From contig NZ_JOAJ01000008.1 in the NCBI RefSeq assembly GCF_000720425.1, positions 1 through 64,000 of the forward strand: a stretch of 64,000 nucleotides of DNA. The letters run 5' to 3'. Source of the stretch: Nocardia rhamnosiphila NBRC 108938. Lineage in GTDB: Bacteria; Actinomycetota; Actinomycetes; Mycobacteriales; Mycobacteriaceae. This document shows, piece by piece, positions 1 through 9,123 of the stretch. Numbering within the stretch: the stretch's first letter is position 1; every line of letters starts with the position of its first letter. The notes beneath the pieces are model-generated. The model was not told the origin of the DNA and searched no databases. It saw only the letters and a list, made by a program, of their open reading frames with translations. Position numbers and translations under genes: made by a program.

Positions 1-1
1 G

Positions 2-3000
2 TTCGATCCGCTGCTGGGCCGGTCGTTGCGGGAGGTGATGTTCACCGATCCGGACGGAGTGCTGGATCGGACGGAATTCACGCAGCCCGCGCTGTTCGCG
101 TTCGAGGTCGCGCTGTATCGGCTCGTGACCTCGTTCGGGCCGACTCCGGATGTCCTGCTGGGACATTCGATCGGTGAGCTGGTGGCGGCGTACGTGGCGG
201 GGGTGTGGTCGCTGCCGGACGCCTGTGCGCTGGTGGCGGCGCGGGGCCGGCTGATGGGCGCGCTGCCCGCGGGTGGCGCCATGGTTGCTGTGGCGGTGTC
301 CGAGGACGAGGCCACCGCGGTCCTCGCCGGGTACGGCGAGCGCCTGTCGATTGCCGCCGTGAACGGCCCGAATGCGGTAGTGCTCTCGGGTGCGGAGGAC
401 GCGGTCGAGGAGGCCGAGCGGCTGTTCGCCGGGCGCGGCCGCAAGACCAACCGGCTGCGGGTGAGTCACGCGTTCCATTCGGCGCGGATGAACCCGATGC
501 TCGACGACTTCCGCGCGGTCGCCGCCCGGATGACCTATCACACCCCGTCCGTCCCGATCGTCTCCGAGGTGAGCGGTGCGGTGGCGGAGGCGGAACTCAC
601 CACACCGGAGTACTGGGTCCGGCAGGTCCGGGAAGCCGTCCGGTTCGCCCCCGGAGTCGAAACCCTGATGGCCACCGGGACCCGGCGATTCGTCGAGCTC
701 GGCCCGGATGCCGCACTGGCGGCGATGACCCGGCAGTGCCTGGCCGCCGACCCCGAACTCGAGTCGCGGGCCGTGGTGGCCGCCGCCGCCCGCCGCGGAA
801 CGGACGAGGTCGCGTGGTTCACCACGTTCCTGGGCACCGTCTTCACGGCCGGGGCGGCGGTGCGCTGGGCGCCGCTGTACGCCGGATGGTCGCCGCGCCG
901 GGTCCCGCTGCCCGGCTACGCTTTCCAACGGTCCCGCTACTGGTTGCCGGCCGGTGCCGAGACCGGCGATGTGAGCCGGCTCGGCCTGCGGTCCGCCGAT
1001 CACCCGCTGCTCGGCGCGGTGACGGCGCTGCCCGGGAAAGACGAATGGGTGTTCACCGGCCGGCTCTCGGCCGGGGTACAGCCGTGGGTGGTCGACCATC
1101 AGGTCTTCGACACGGTGCTGCTGCCCGGCACCGGTTTCGTGGAACTGGCACTGGCGGCGGGGGCGCGGCTGGGTACCGAACTCATCGACGAACTGGTGCT
1201 GGAGGCACCGCTGCGGTTGGACGACGGCGCCGAGGTCGATATCCAGCTCGGGGTCGAGGCACCGGATGCCGACGGGCGGCGGCGCTTCGTGGTGGCCTCG
1301 CGGAACGCGGGGGATCGGTCCACCGGCGGGTCCGGCACCACCCACGCCCGTGGTGTCCTGGCACCGGCTGTGCGGGTCGATGCCGGGCTCCCCGACGGTG
1401 CGGAGATCGGACCCGCGGACGGGTCGACACCGGGCGACGCGCTCTACGACGAGCTGACCGTCCGTGGGTTCGGTTACGGGCCCGCGTTCCAGGGTGTGCG
1501 CCGGCTGTGGCAGGCGGGCGAGGACATCCTCGCCGAGGTGGCCTTGCCCGCCGAACTCGACACCGAGGCCGCGCGATTCGGTATCCATCCCGCGCTGCTC
1601 GACGCCGCCCTGCACGCCGGTGTGCACGCCTGGATCGCCGAACTGCCGCAGGACGAGTTGCCGCTGCCGTTCTCCTTCACCGGTGTGCGGTTGTTCCGTA
1701 CCGGAGCGAGCGCAGTCCGGGTGCGGATCCGGCGTACCGGCGCGGAAACACTGCGGGTGGAGGCATTCGACACCGACGGCGCACCGGTGCTGACCATCGA
1801 GGCGCTCCGGGCCCGCCCGGTGAACAGCCGCGTGCTCGGCCGGGTCCGGGCGGGTGGGCGCCCGCTGTACGAGGTGCGCTGGAGCGCGCCGGATTCGCCG
1901 GCGCGGGGCGCGGGTGAGACCCCGGTTGTGGTCGCGGTCGGACTGCCCGCGGCCACCGGTTTCACTGTGGCGTACCCGGATATGTCCGCTCTGATCGAGG
2001 CCGGATCCGGGAATTCCCCCGAGGCGGGAGACCGACTCCGGCCCGATGCGGTGGTGTGGTGGGCCGGGGACGGTCCGGCGGACCGGGTGGACCCGGGGGC
2101 CGCGGTGCGCGCCCGGGTGCACGAGGTGGCCGCCGCGGTCCGGACCTGGCTGCGGCTGCCCGCGGACGGGACCCGGCTGGTCGTCGTCACCCGGGGTGGA
2201 GCCGGTCTGCCGGAGGAGAACCCGGAGCTCCCGGCCGCGGCGATCCGGGGCCTGCTGCGCAGCGCCCAATCCGAGAATCCCGGGCGGATCGTGCTGCTCG
2301 ACGTCGAGCGCGCTACCGAGATCACACCGGAACTGGTCGGCGCGGCGCTGGCCACCGACGAAGAACAGCTCGCGGCCCGGGCGGGCGCACTGCTGGTTCC
2401 CCGGCTGGTCCGGCGCGACGTGCCGGGGCCGGAGACCGATATCGGATCGGGGACGGTGCTGATCACCGGCGGGACCGGCGGACTGGGTGCGCTGGTGGCG
2501 CGCCATCTCGTCGTCCAGCACGGGGCCGGCGATCTGGTCCTGGTGTCCCGGCGTGGGGAAGCGGCCGACGGTGCGGCCGAACTCGTCGCCGAGTTGACCG
2601 GGCACGGTGCGCGGGTCCGGGTACGGGCCTGCGATGTGAGCGACCGATCCGCGGTGGCGGCGGTCCTCGACGAGATCGCGGCCACCGGTCCGGCCCTGAC
2701 GGCCGTGGTGCACGCGGCCGGTGTGCTGGCCGACGCGACCCTGGACACGCTCACCCCGGAGCAGATCGATACGGTGCTCGCGCCGAAAGTCGACGCGGCC
2801 CTGCATCTGCACGAACTCACCGTCGAGCTCGATCTGTCGGCCTTCGTGCTGTTCTCCTCGATCGCGGCCGTACTGGGCTCGCCGGGCCAGGGCAACTACG
2901 CGGCGGCCAACTCCGTACTGGACGCGCTGGCGCAGCGGCGGACCCATGCCGGACTCGCCGCGGTCTCGGTGGCCTGGGGGCCCTGGGAGCAGAGCGGCGG

Positions 3001-6000
3001 TATGACCGCCACACTGGGCCGGGGCGCGACCGAACGGATGGCGCGGATGGGCCTGCGCTCGCTCGGTCACGCCGACGGGCTCGCGTACTTCGACCTGGCG
3101 GTCGCGGCCGGGACGCCCTTCGTCGGCGCGGTCGATTTCGATACGGCGGCCCTGTCGCTTCAGGTGCGGGCCGGACTGCTGCCCGCCCTGGTGCGATCAC
3201 TGGTACCGCGCTCGCGCCGGGCCGACAGCGGTGGCGGTGACCTGCCGCGGCGGCTGGCCGCCGCCCCCGCCGACAAACACGACGCGCTCGTCCTGGAGTT
3301 TGTGCGCGACCAGGTCGCGGCCGTATTGGGTTACGCCGCGGGGGCGCTCATCGAGGTCGACAAGCCCTTCAGCGAACTCGGTTTCGATTCGCTCGGCGCG
3401 GTCGAGTTCCGCAACCGGCTCGGCAGGGCGACCGGACTACGCCTGCCCTCGACCCTGGCTTTCGACTATCCGACCGCCGCGGCGATCGCCGGCTTCGTGC
3501 GCGCCGAACTCGCCGGCGCCACACCGTCCGACCGGCCGGCCCGGCGGCGGGACCGCGCCGACGAACCCATCGCCATCGTGGGCATGGCCTGCCGGTATCC
3601 CGGCGGTGTCGAAACCCCGGATCAGCTCTGGGATCTCGTGGCGTCCGGACGGGACGCGATCACCGGGTTCCCCGCCGACCGCGGCTGGGATCTGGAGCGG
3701 CTCTTCGACCCGGATCCGGCGCACCCGGGCACGTCCTATGTGCGCGAGGGCGGATTCCTGCTGGACGCGGCCGATTTCGATGCGGGCTTCTTCGGTATAG
3801 GCCCGCGCGAGGCGGTCGCGATGGACCCGCAGCAACGATTGCTGCTCGAAGTGTCCTGGGAGGCGATCGAACACGCGGGAATCGATCCGGCCTCGCTGCG
3901 CGGCAGCGATACCGGCGTCTACACCGGTGTGATGTACCAGGACTACGACGCCCTGACCCGCCGGGCGGGGCCCGAGATGGAGGGCTACATCGCGACGGGC
4001 GCGGCGGGCAGTGTGGTGTCGGGCCGGGTGTCCTACGCCCTGGGCCTGGAGGGACCGGCGGTGACCATGGACACCGCCTGTTCCTCCTCGCTGGTGGCGC
4101 TGCACACCGCCTGCCGCGCGTTGCGCGCCGGGGAGAGCACGCTGGCGCTGGTGGGCGGGGCGACGGTCATGTCGACACCCTCGGTGTTCGTGGACTTCTC
4201 CCGGCAGCGCGGCCTGGCCGCCGACGGCCGCTGCAAATCGTTCGCGGCCGCCGCCGACGGGGTGGCGTGGGCCGAGGGCGCGGGTGTCCTGGTGCTGGAA
4301 CGGCTGTCCGACGCCCAGCGCGCGGGCCACCGGATTCTCGCGGTGGTGCGCGGGTCGGCGGTGAACCAGGACGGCGCCAGTAACGGGCTGACCGCACCGA
4401 ACGGGCCCTCGCAGGAACGGGTCATCGCGGCCGCGCTCGCCGACGCCGGACTGGCGCCGGTGGACGTGGACGTCGTGGAGGCCCACGGTACGGGCACCGC
4501 GCTCGGTGATCCGATCGAGGCGCGGGCGCTGCTCACCGCGTACGGCCGCCGGCGGTCCGAGCCGCTGTGGATCGGGTCGCTGAAATCGAATATCGGGCAT
4601 ACCCAGGCCGCGGCGGGCGTGGGCGGCATCATCAAGATGGTGCAGGCCCTGCGGCACGAAGAACTGCCGCGGACCCTGCACGTCGACGAACTGTCGCCCC
4701 ATGTGGATTGGCGGGCGGGGTCGGTGGAGGTGCTCACCCAGGCCCGGGACTGGCCCGCGACGGCCGGCCGGGTACGCCGGGCCGGGGTGTCCTCCTTCGG
4801 GATCAGCGGTACCAACGCGCACGTGATCATCGAGGAGGCCCCCGCCGCGCCGGGCACGCGGGCGGGCGCCGGCCCGGTTGCCGCGGGCGCGGGGGCACTC
4901 GATATTCCTGTGGTGCCGCTGCGGATCTCCGCGAAGTCCGATGAGGCGCTGCGGGCGCAAGCGCAGCGGTTGCGGGACTGGCTGGTGGATTCGCCGGATG
5001 CGGATCCGTGGGCGGTGGCACGGTCGCTGCTGGACTCGCGGGCCGTGCTGAACCGGCGTGCGGTGGTTCTCGGCGGTGACCGCGCCGAACTGCTGGCGGG
5101 CCTGGCCGCGCTGGCCACCGGCACCGGCGGGCCGGGTGTGGTGGCCGGTGGGCCGGTGCCGGGGCAGGCGGCGTTCCTGTTCACCGGTCAGGGTGCGCAG
5201 CGGGCCGGGATGGGCCGGGAGCTGGCCGCGGTGTTCCCGGTGTTCGCGGCGGTGTTGGAGGAGGTGTGTGCGGAGTTCGATCCGCTGCTGGGCCGGTCGT
5301 TGCGGGAGGTGATGTTCACCGATCCGGAGGGGGTGATCGATCGGACGGAGTTCACCCAGCCGGCCCTGTTCGCCTTCGAGGTCGCGCTCTTCCGGCTGCT
5401 GGAGTCCTTCGGTGTGGTGCCGGACCTGGTCACCGGGCATTCGATCGGTGAGCTGGCGGCGGCGTACGTGGCGGGGGTGTGGTCGCTGCCGGACGCCTGT
5501 GCGCTGGTGGCGGCGCGGGGCCGGCTGATGGGCGCGCTGCCCCCGGGTGGCGCCATGGTGGCCGTCGCGGTGACCGAGACCGAGGCGACCGAGGTGGCGT
5601 TCGGCTACCTCGGCCGAGTGTCGATCGCGGCGCTCAACGGACCGTCCTCGGTCGTGTTCTCCGGCGAGGAGGATGCGATCGAGGAGATCGCGCAGCGGTT
5701 CACCGACGAGGGAGTACGCACGTCGCGGCTGCGGGTGAGCCACGCCTTCCATTCCGAACTCATGGAACCGATGCTCGACGAATTCCGGGAGGTCGCCCGG
5801 GGCCTGATCTATCGGGAACCGCTGCTGCCGGTGGTATCCGGCCTGTCCGGTGGGCTCGCGGCGGCGGAACTCACCGACCCCGAGCACTGGGTGGACCAGG
5901 TCCGCGAATGCGTGCGCTTCGCGCCCGCGGTGGAGGCGCTGGTCGAGGCCGGGGCACGGACCTTCGTCGAGGTGGGCCCCGATGCGGTGCTGACCGCGAT

Positions 6001-9000
6001 GACCCGGGAGTGCCTGGCCGAACACCCCGAGGCCGAGGCCGGGTCGGTGGTCGCCGCCTCGGTGCGGCGAACGGTCGACGAGGTCCGCGGACTGGTTTCC
6101 GTTCTCGCACAGGTATCGGTGTCGGGCGGCGCCGTGCAGTGGGCGACCCTGTTCGCCGGGCGTCCCGCGTCCCGGGTGGACCTGCCCACCTACGCGTTCC
6201 GGCGCCGGCGGTACTGGCCGCAACCGGCCCCCGAACCGGCGGCCGGCTCGTTCGGGCATCCGCTGCTCACCGCCGCCGTGCCGCGCGCGGCCCAGGACGA
6301 ATGGCTGTTCACCGGACTTCTGTCACTGCGCACCCATCCGTGGCTCGCCGACCACGCGGTGCTCGGCTCGGTGCTGCTGCCCGGTACCGCTTTCGTGGAG
6401 ATGGTCGCGGCCGCCGGTAGTCGGCTGGGCCTGGAAACGGTCGAGGAACTCGTTCTGGCCGCGCCGCTGGTGTTCGCCGCGGACGCGGAAATGGATATCC
6501 AGGTGGGCCTGGCAGTGCCCGACGGTACCGGCCGGCGCACCTTCGAGATCCATTCCCGCCCGGCCTCGACCGGTGATACGCCCGCCGCGACCCCGTGGGT
6601 GCTGCACGCGAACGGTGTGCTGGCCGGCGGTGACGAACCCGGCGCGGTATGGCAGGAGCAGGCGTGGCCGCCGCCGGGCGCCGAGCGCGTGGACGATCGC
6701 GCGTTCTACGACCGTCTCGCGGCGCGCGGCTTCGACTACGGCCCGGCCTTCCGGGGTGTCACCGCGCTGTGGAAGCGCGGCTCCGAGACCTTCGCCGAGG
6801 TCTCCCTCGACGAGACCGCGAGCGGTCCGGTCACCGGATTCGGTGTGCACCCGGCACTGCTGGACTCCTGCCTGCACGCCGCGCTGGACGGGTTGACCGG
6901 CGAGTTCGCGGAAGGTCGGGTGCCGCTGCCCTTCTCGTTCGCCGGGGTGCGACTGGGCCGCCGGAGCACGGCGACCGCGCGGGCCCGTGTCGTCACGCAC
7001 GGTGACGGGCGGATCGGGATCGATATCGCCGACAGCACTGGGACTTTCGTGGCGTCGGTCGCGGCGGTCACCGCGCGTGGGGTGACGCCGGAGGCGCTCG
7101 CCGCCGCCGGCGCGCAGGCCGGGCCGGCGCCGCTGGTACTGAACTGGATCGCGACCGAACCACCCACGCCGCGCGCCGCCGCAACCCTCGCCACACTGGG
7201 CGCGCCGCGGATCCCCGGTATCGACCGGCATTTCGCCGAAATCACCGAACTCGCCGTGGCCGAACCCCTTCCCGATGTCGTGGTGTGGTCGTTGTCCGAG
7301 GACGGCACGGCACCGGGCGACGATCGCGCCGTCGAAGTGCGGCGGGCGGTACACGCCACGCTGGCCGTGCTGCGGTCCTGGCTGTCGGCGGAACGGACCG
7401 CCGATATCCGGCTCGTGGTCGCGACCCGCGGTGCGGCGGGTCTGCCGGATACGCCGGTGGACCCGGTCGCGGCCGCGGTAGCGGGCCTGGTGCGCAGCGC
7501 GCAGTCGGAACATCCCGGCCGGATCCTGCTGCTGGACCACGACGGCGGACTGGACGCGGCGGTGGTGCGCGGTGTCCTGGATGCCGGGGAGCCGTCGGTG
7601 GCCGTTCGTGCTTCGCGGATGTTCGTACCGCGCCTGACCCCGGCCGCGCCGCCCGCCACGGACGTACCGGCCCGGCCGGGTGGCGCCTTCGGGACGGGGA
7701 CGGTACTGATCACCGGGGGCACCAGCGGCCTCGGCGCGGTGACCGCCCGGCATCTGGTGGCGGCGCACGGTGTCCGGCGTCTGCTGCTGGTGTCGCGCCG
7801 GGGCGAAACGGCCGCAGGGGTCGCGGAACTGGTGGCCGAACTGGCGGAACTCGGTGCGCGCGCCCGGGTCGCCGCCTGTGATGTCACCGATCGGGCGAGT
7901 GTGGCGGCGGTACTGGATTCGGTCGACACCGACCATCCGCTGACCGCGGTGATCCATTCCGCCGGTGTCGTCGACGATGCCACCATCGACACCCTCACCG
8001 CCGAACAGGTCGATCGGGTGCTCACCCCCAAGGTCGACGGCGCGTTGATTCTCGACGAGCTCACCCGCGGGCACGAGCTGGCGGCGTTCGTCGTGTACTC
8101 GTCGGTGGCCGGTGTCCTAGGCGCCCCCGGCCAGGGGAACTACGTGGCCGCGAACTCCTTCCTCGACGCCCTGGCCCACAACCGCCGTACCGCGGGACTG
8201 CCCGCGCTGTCGGTGGCCTGGGGCGCCTGGAGTCAGGAAGTGGGTATGACGGGTGCGCTGGACCGGGCCGCGGTGGCCCGGCTGCGCCGGATGGGCATCA
8301 CACCGTTGCGCGATGCCGCCGGGACCGCCTACCTGGACGCGGCGGCGGCCACGGATTCGGCGCTGGCCGTCTGCGTCGATTTCGACCGGCCGACCCTGGC
8401 CGCGGGCGCTCGGGCCGGTCGCCTGCCCGCCGTGCTCGGTGCGCTGGTCCCGGCACCGCGGGTCCGGCGGGAGGCCGGGCCCGCGGTCGCGGGGGCCGGC
8501 GGCGAGGGCACCGCGCTGGCCGCCCGGCTGACCGCGGTGCCGGAGGAACAGCGTGACCGGGTGGTGCTGGAGGTGGTGCGTGAGCACGCCGCGGCGGTGC
8601 TGGGTTATCCGGACGCCACGGCACTGGATCCCGAAACGCCTTTCCAGGAACTGGGGTTCGATTCGCTCGCCGCGGTGGAACTGCGCAACCGCCTGGCCGA
8701 GGCGGCGGGTGTCACCCTGCCCTACGCGCTGGTCTTCAACTATCCGACCGCGGTCGCGGTGGCGGGCATGCTGCGGTCGCTGGTGGAGGAGGCGGGGATG
8801 GCTGCCGCCACCCCGGAGACATCGAACGGGTCGGCGGTGGACGATCAGCTCGCCGCACTACGGACCCTGCTCGGGACCCTGCCCTCCGAGCGGGACAGGT
8901 CACGGCTGGCCGAGGGCCTGCGCGCACTGCTGGCCGAGACCCTGCCCGAACCGGACACCGAGACCGGTGTCGACCAGTCCGCGGTCGAACAGGCCAGTGC

Positions 9001-9046
9001 CGAAGAGCTTTTCGCACTGATCGACCGGCAGCTCACCGCGGAATGA
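2..9046 (+). CDS. Modular type I polyketide synthase, 3' part (AT-DH-KR-ACP / KS-AT-DH-KR-ACP)
   Basis: The frame is open from base 2, so the gene starts upstream. Domains by approximate nucleotide position: AT1 2-900 (GHSIGE), DH1 1000-1830, KR1 1860-3190 (Rossmann TGGTGGLG, catalytic Ser and Tyr in SSIA and NYAAAN), ACP1 3290-3520 (GFDSL), KS 3560-4830 (Cys in DTACSSS, plus EAHGTGT and KSNIGH), AT2 4900-6210, DH2 6250-7080, KR2 7130-8440, ACP2 8540-8790. Both AT domains carry HAFH, the signature usual for malonyl-CoA. KR1 has LAD and KR2 VDD at the LDD position, as in B-type ketoreductases. There is no ER domain and no thioesterase. The tail ends EELFALIDRQL, like a C-terminal docking helix, so another PKS subunit should follow in the assembly line. 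DH1 has Asp where the HxxxGxxxxP motif normally has Gly. The product is unknown. Confidence 0.95.
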   Translation, partial: FDPLLGRSLREVMFTDPDGVLDRTEFTQPALFAFEVALYRLVTSFGPTPDVLLGHSIGELVAAYVAGVWSLPDACALVAARGRLMGALPAGGAMVAVAVSEDEATAVLAGYGERLSIAAVNGPNAVVLSGAEDAVEEAERLFAGRGRKTNRLRVSHAFHSARMNPMLDDFRAVAARMTYHTPSVPIVSEVSGAVAEAELTTPEYWVRQVREAVRFAPGVETLMATGTRRFVELGPDAALAAMTRQCLAADPELESRAVVAAAARRGTDEVAWFTTFLGTVFTAGAAVRWAPLYAGWSPRRVPLPGYAFQRSRYWLPAGAETGDVSRLGLRSADHPLLGAVTALPGKDEWVFTGRLSAGVQPWVVDHQVFDTVLLPGTGFVELALAAGARLGTELIDELVLEAPLRLDDGAEVDIQLGVEAPDADGRRRFVVASRNAGDRSTGGSGTTHARGVLAPAVRVDAGLPDGAEIGPADGSTPGDALYDELTVRGFGYGPAFQGVRRLWQAGEDILAEVALPAELDTEAARFGIHPALLDAALHAGVHAWIAELPQDELPLPFSFTGVRLFRTGASAVRVRIRRTGAETLRVEAFDTDGAPVLTIEALRARPVNSRVLGRVRAGGRPLYEVRWSAPDSPARGAGETPVVVAVGLPAATGFTVAYPDMSALIEAGSGNSPEAGDRLRPDAVVWWAGDGPADRVDPGAAVRARVHEVAAAVRTWLRLPADGTRLVVVTRGGAGLPEENPELPAAAIRGLLRSAQSENPGRIVLLDVERATEITPELVGAALATDEEQLAARAGALLVPRLVRRDVPGPETDIGSGTVLITGGTGGLGALVARHLVVQHGAGDLVLVSRRGEAADGAAELVAELTGHGARVRVRACDVSDRSAVAAVLDEIAATGPALTAVVHAAGVLADATLDTLTPEQIDTVLAPKVDAALHLHELTVELDLSAFVLFSSIAAVLGSPGQGNYAAANSVLDALAQRRTHAGLAAVSVAWGPWEQSGGMTATLGRGATERMARMGLRSLGHADGLAYFDLAVAAGTPFVGAVDFDTAALSLQVRAGLLPALVRSLVPRSRRADSGGGDLPRRLAAAPADKHDALVLEFVRDQVAAVLGYAAGALIEVDKPFSELGFDSLGAVEFRNRLGRATGLRLPSTLAFDYPTAAAIAGFVRAELAGATPSDRPARRRDRADEPIAIVGMACRYPGGVETPDQLWDLVASGRDAITGFPADRGWDLERLFDPDPAHPGTSYVREGGFLLDAADFDAGFFGIGPREAVAMDPQQRLLLEVSWEAIEHAGIDPASLRGSDTGVYTGVMYQDYDALTRRAGPEMEGYIATGAAGSVVSGRVSYALGLEGPAVTMDTACSSSLVALHTACRALRAGESTLALVGGATVMSTPSVFVDFSRQRGLAADGRCKSFAAAADGVAWAEGAGVLVLERLSDAQRAGHRILAVVRGSAVNQDGASNGLTAPNGPSQERVIAAALADAGLAPVDVDVVEAHGTGTALGDPIEARALLTAYGRRRSEPLWIGSLKSNIGHTQAAAGVGGIIKMVQALRHEELPRTLHVDELSPHVDWRAGSVEVLTQARDWPATAGRVRRAGVSSFGISGTNAHVIIEEAPAAPGTRAGAGPVAAGAGALDIPVVPLRISAKSDEALRAQAQRLRDWLVDSPDADPWAVARSLLDSRAVLNRRAVVLGGDRAELLAGLAALATGTGGPGVVAGGPVPGQAAFLFTGQGAQRAGMGRELAAVFPVFAAVLEEVCAEFDPLLGRSLREVMFTDPEGVIDRTEFTQPALFAFEVALFRLLESFGVVPDLVTGHSIGELAAAYVAGVWSLPDACALVAARGRLMGALPPGGAMVAVAVTETEATEVAFGYLGRVSIAALNGPSSVVFSGEEDAIEEIAQRFTDEGVRTSRLRVSHAFHSELMEPMLDEFREVARGLIYREPLLPVVSGLSGGLAAAELTDPEHWVDQVRECVRFAPAVEALVEAGARTFVEVGPDAVLTAMTRECLAEHPEAEAGSVVAASVRRTVDEVRGLVSVLAQVSVSGGAVQWATLFAGRPASRVDLPTYAFRRRRYWPQPAPEPAAGSFGHPLLTAAVPRAAQDEWLFTGLLSLRTHPWLADHAVLGSVLLPGTAFVEMVAAAGSRLGLETVEELVLAAPLVFAADAEMDIQVGLAVPDGTGRRTFEIHSRPASTGDTPAATPWVLHANGVLAGGDEPGAVWQEQAWPPPGAERVDDRAFYDRLAARGFDYGPAFRGVTALWKRGSETFAEVSLDETASGPVTGFGVHPALLDSCLHAALDGLTGEFAEGRVPLPFSFAGVRLGRRSTATARARVVTHGDGRIGIDIADSTGTFVASVAAVTARGVTPEALAAAGAQAGPAPLVLNWIATEPPTPRAAATLATLGAPRIPGIDRHFAEITELAVAEPLPDVVVWSLSEDGTAPGDDRAVEVRRAVHATLAVLRSWLSAERTADIRLVVATRGAAGLPDTPVDPVAAAVAGLVRSAQSEHPGRILLLDHDGGLDAAVVRGVLDAGEPSVAVRASRMFVPRLTPAAPPATDVPARPGGAFGTGTVLITGGTSGLGAVTARHLVAAHGVRRLLLVSRRGETAAGVAELVAELAELGARARVAACDVTDRASVAAVLDSVDTDHPLTAVIHSAGVVDDATIDTLTAEQVDRVLTPKVDGALILDELTRGHELAAFVVYSSVAGVLGAPGQGNYVAANSFLDALAHNRRTAGLPALSVAWGAWSQEVGMTGALDRAAVARLRRMGITPLRDAAGTAYLDAAAATDSALAVCVDFDRPTLAAGARAGRLPAVLGALVPAPRVRREAGPAVAGAGGEGTALAARLTAVPEEQRDRVVLEVVREHAAAVLGYPDATALDPETPFQELGFDSLAAVELRNRLAEAAGVTLPYALVFNYPTAVAVAGMLRSLVEEAGMAAATPETSNGSAVDDQLAALRTLLGTLPSERDRSRLAEGLRALLAETLPEPDTETGVDQSAVEQASAEELFALIDRQLTAE
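164..284 (+). repeat. Direct repeat in AT1 (copy 1)
   Basis: This stretch around the AT active-site serine is nearly identical to 5438-5558 in the second AT domain, with about two differences over some 120 bases and an offset of 5274 bases. The first ~55 bases of the window repeat 5275 onward in the same register. Such islands of identity inside otherwise diverged domains suggest gene conversion or recent duplication. Confidence 0.85.
5438..5558 (+). repeat. Direct repeat in AT2 (copy 2)
   Basis: Second copy of the AT active-site segment at 164-284, in the same orientation and frame. Confidence 0.85.
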
Positions 9047-9123
9047 ACCCGGCGGGCGAGGGCGGCATGGCCGTACTCGCCCGCCGATGGCCCGCACCCA
9101 CTCTCCGACCGAAGGATTCGCCG

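Noticed and set aside
3437..6259. Long minus-strand open frame (about 940 codons) opposite the PKS
   Set aside because: It mirrors the KS-AT coding strand, is Arg/His/Gly-rich with no domain motifs, and arises from high GC at third positions.
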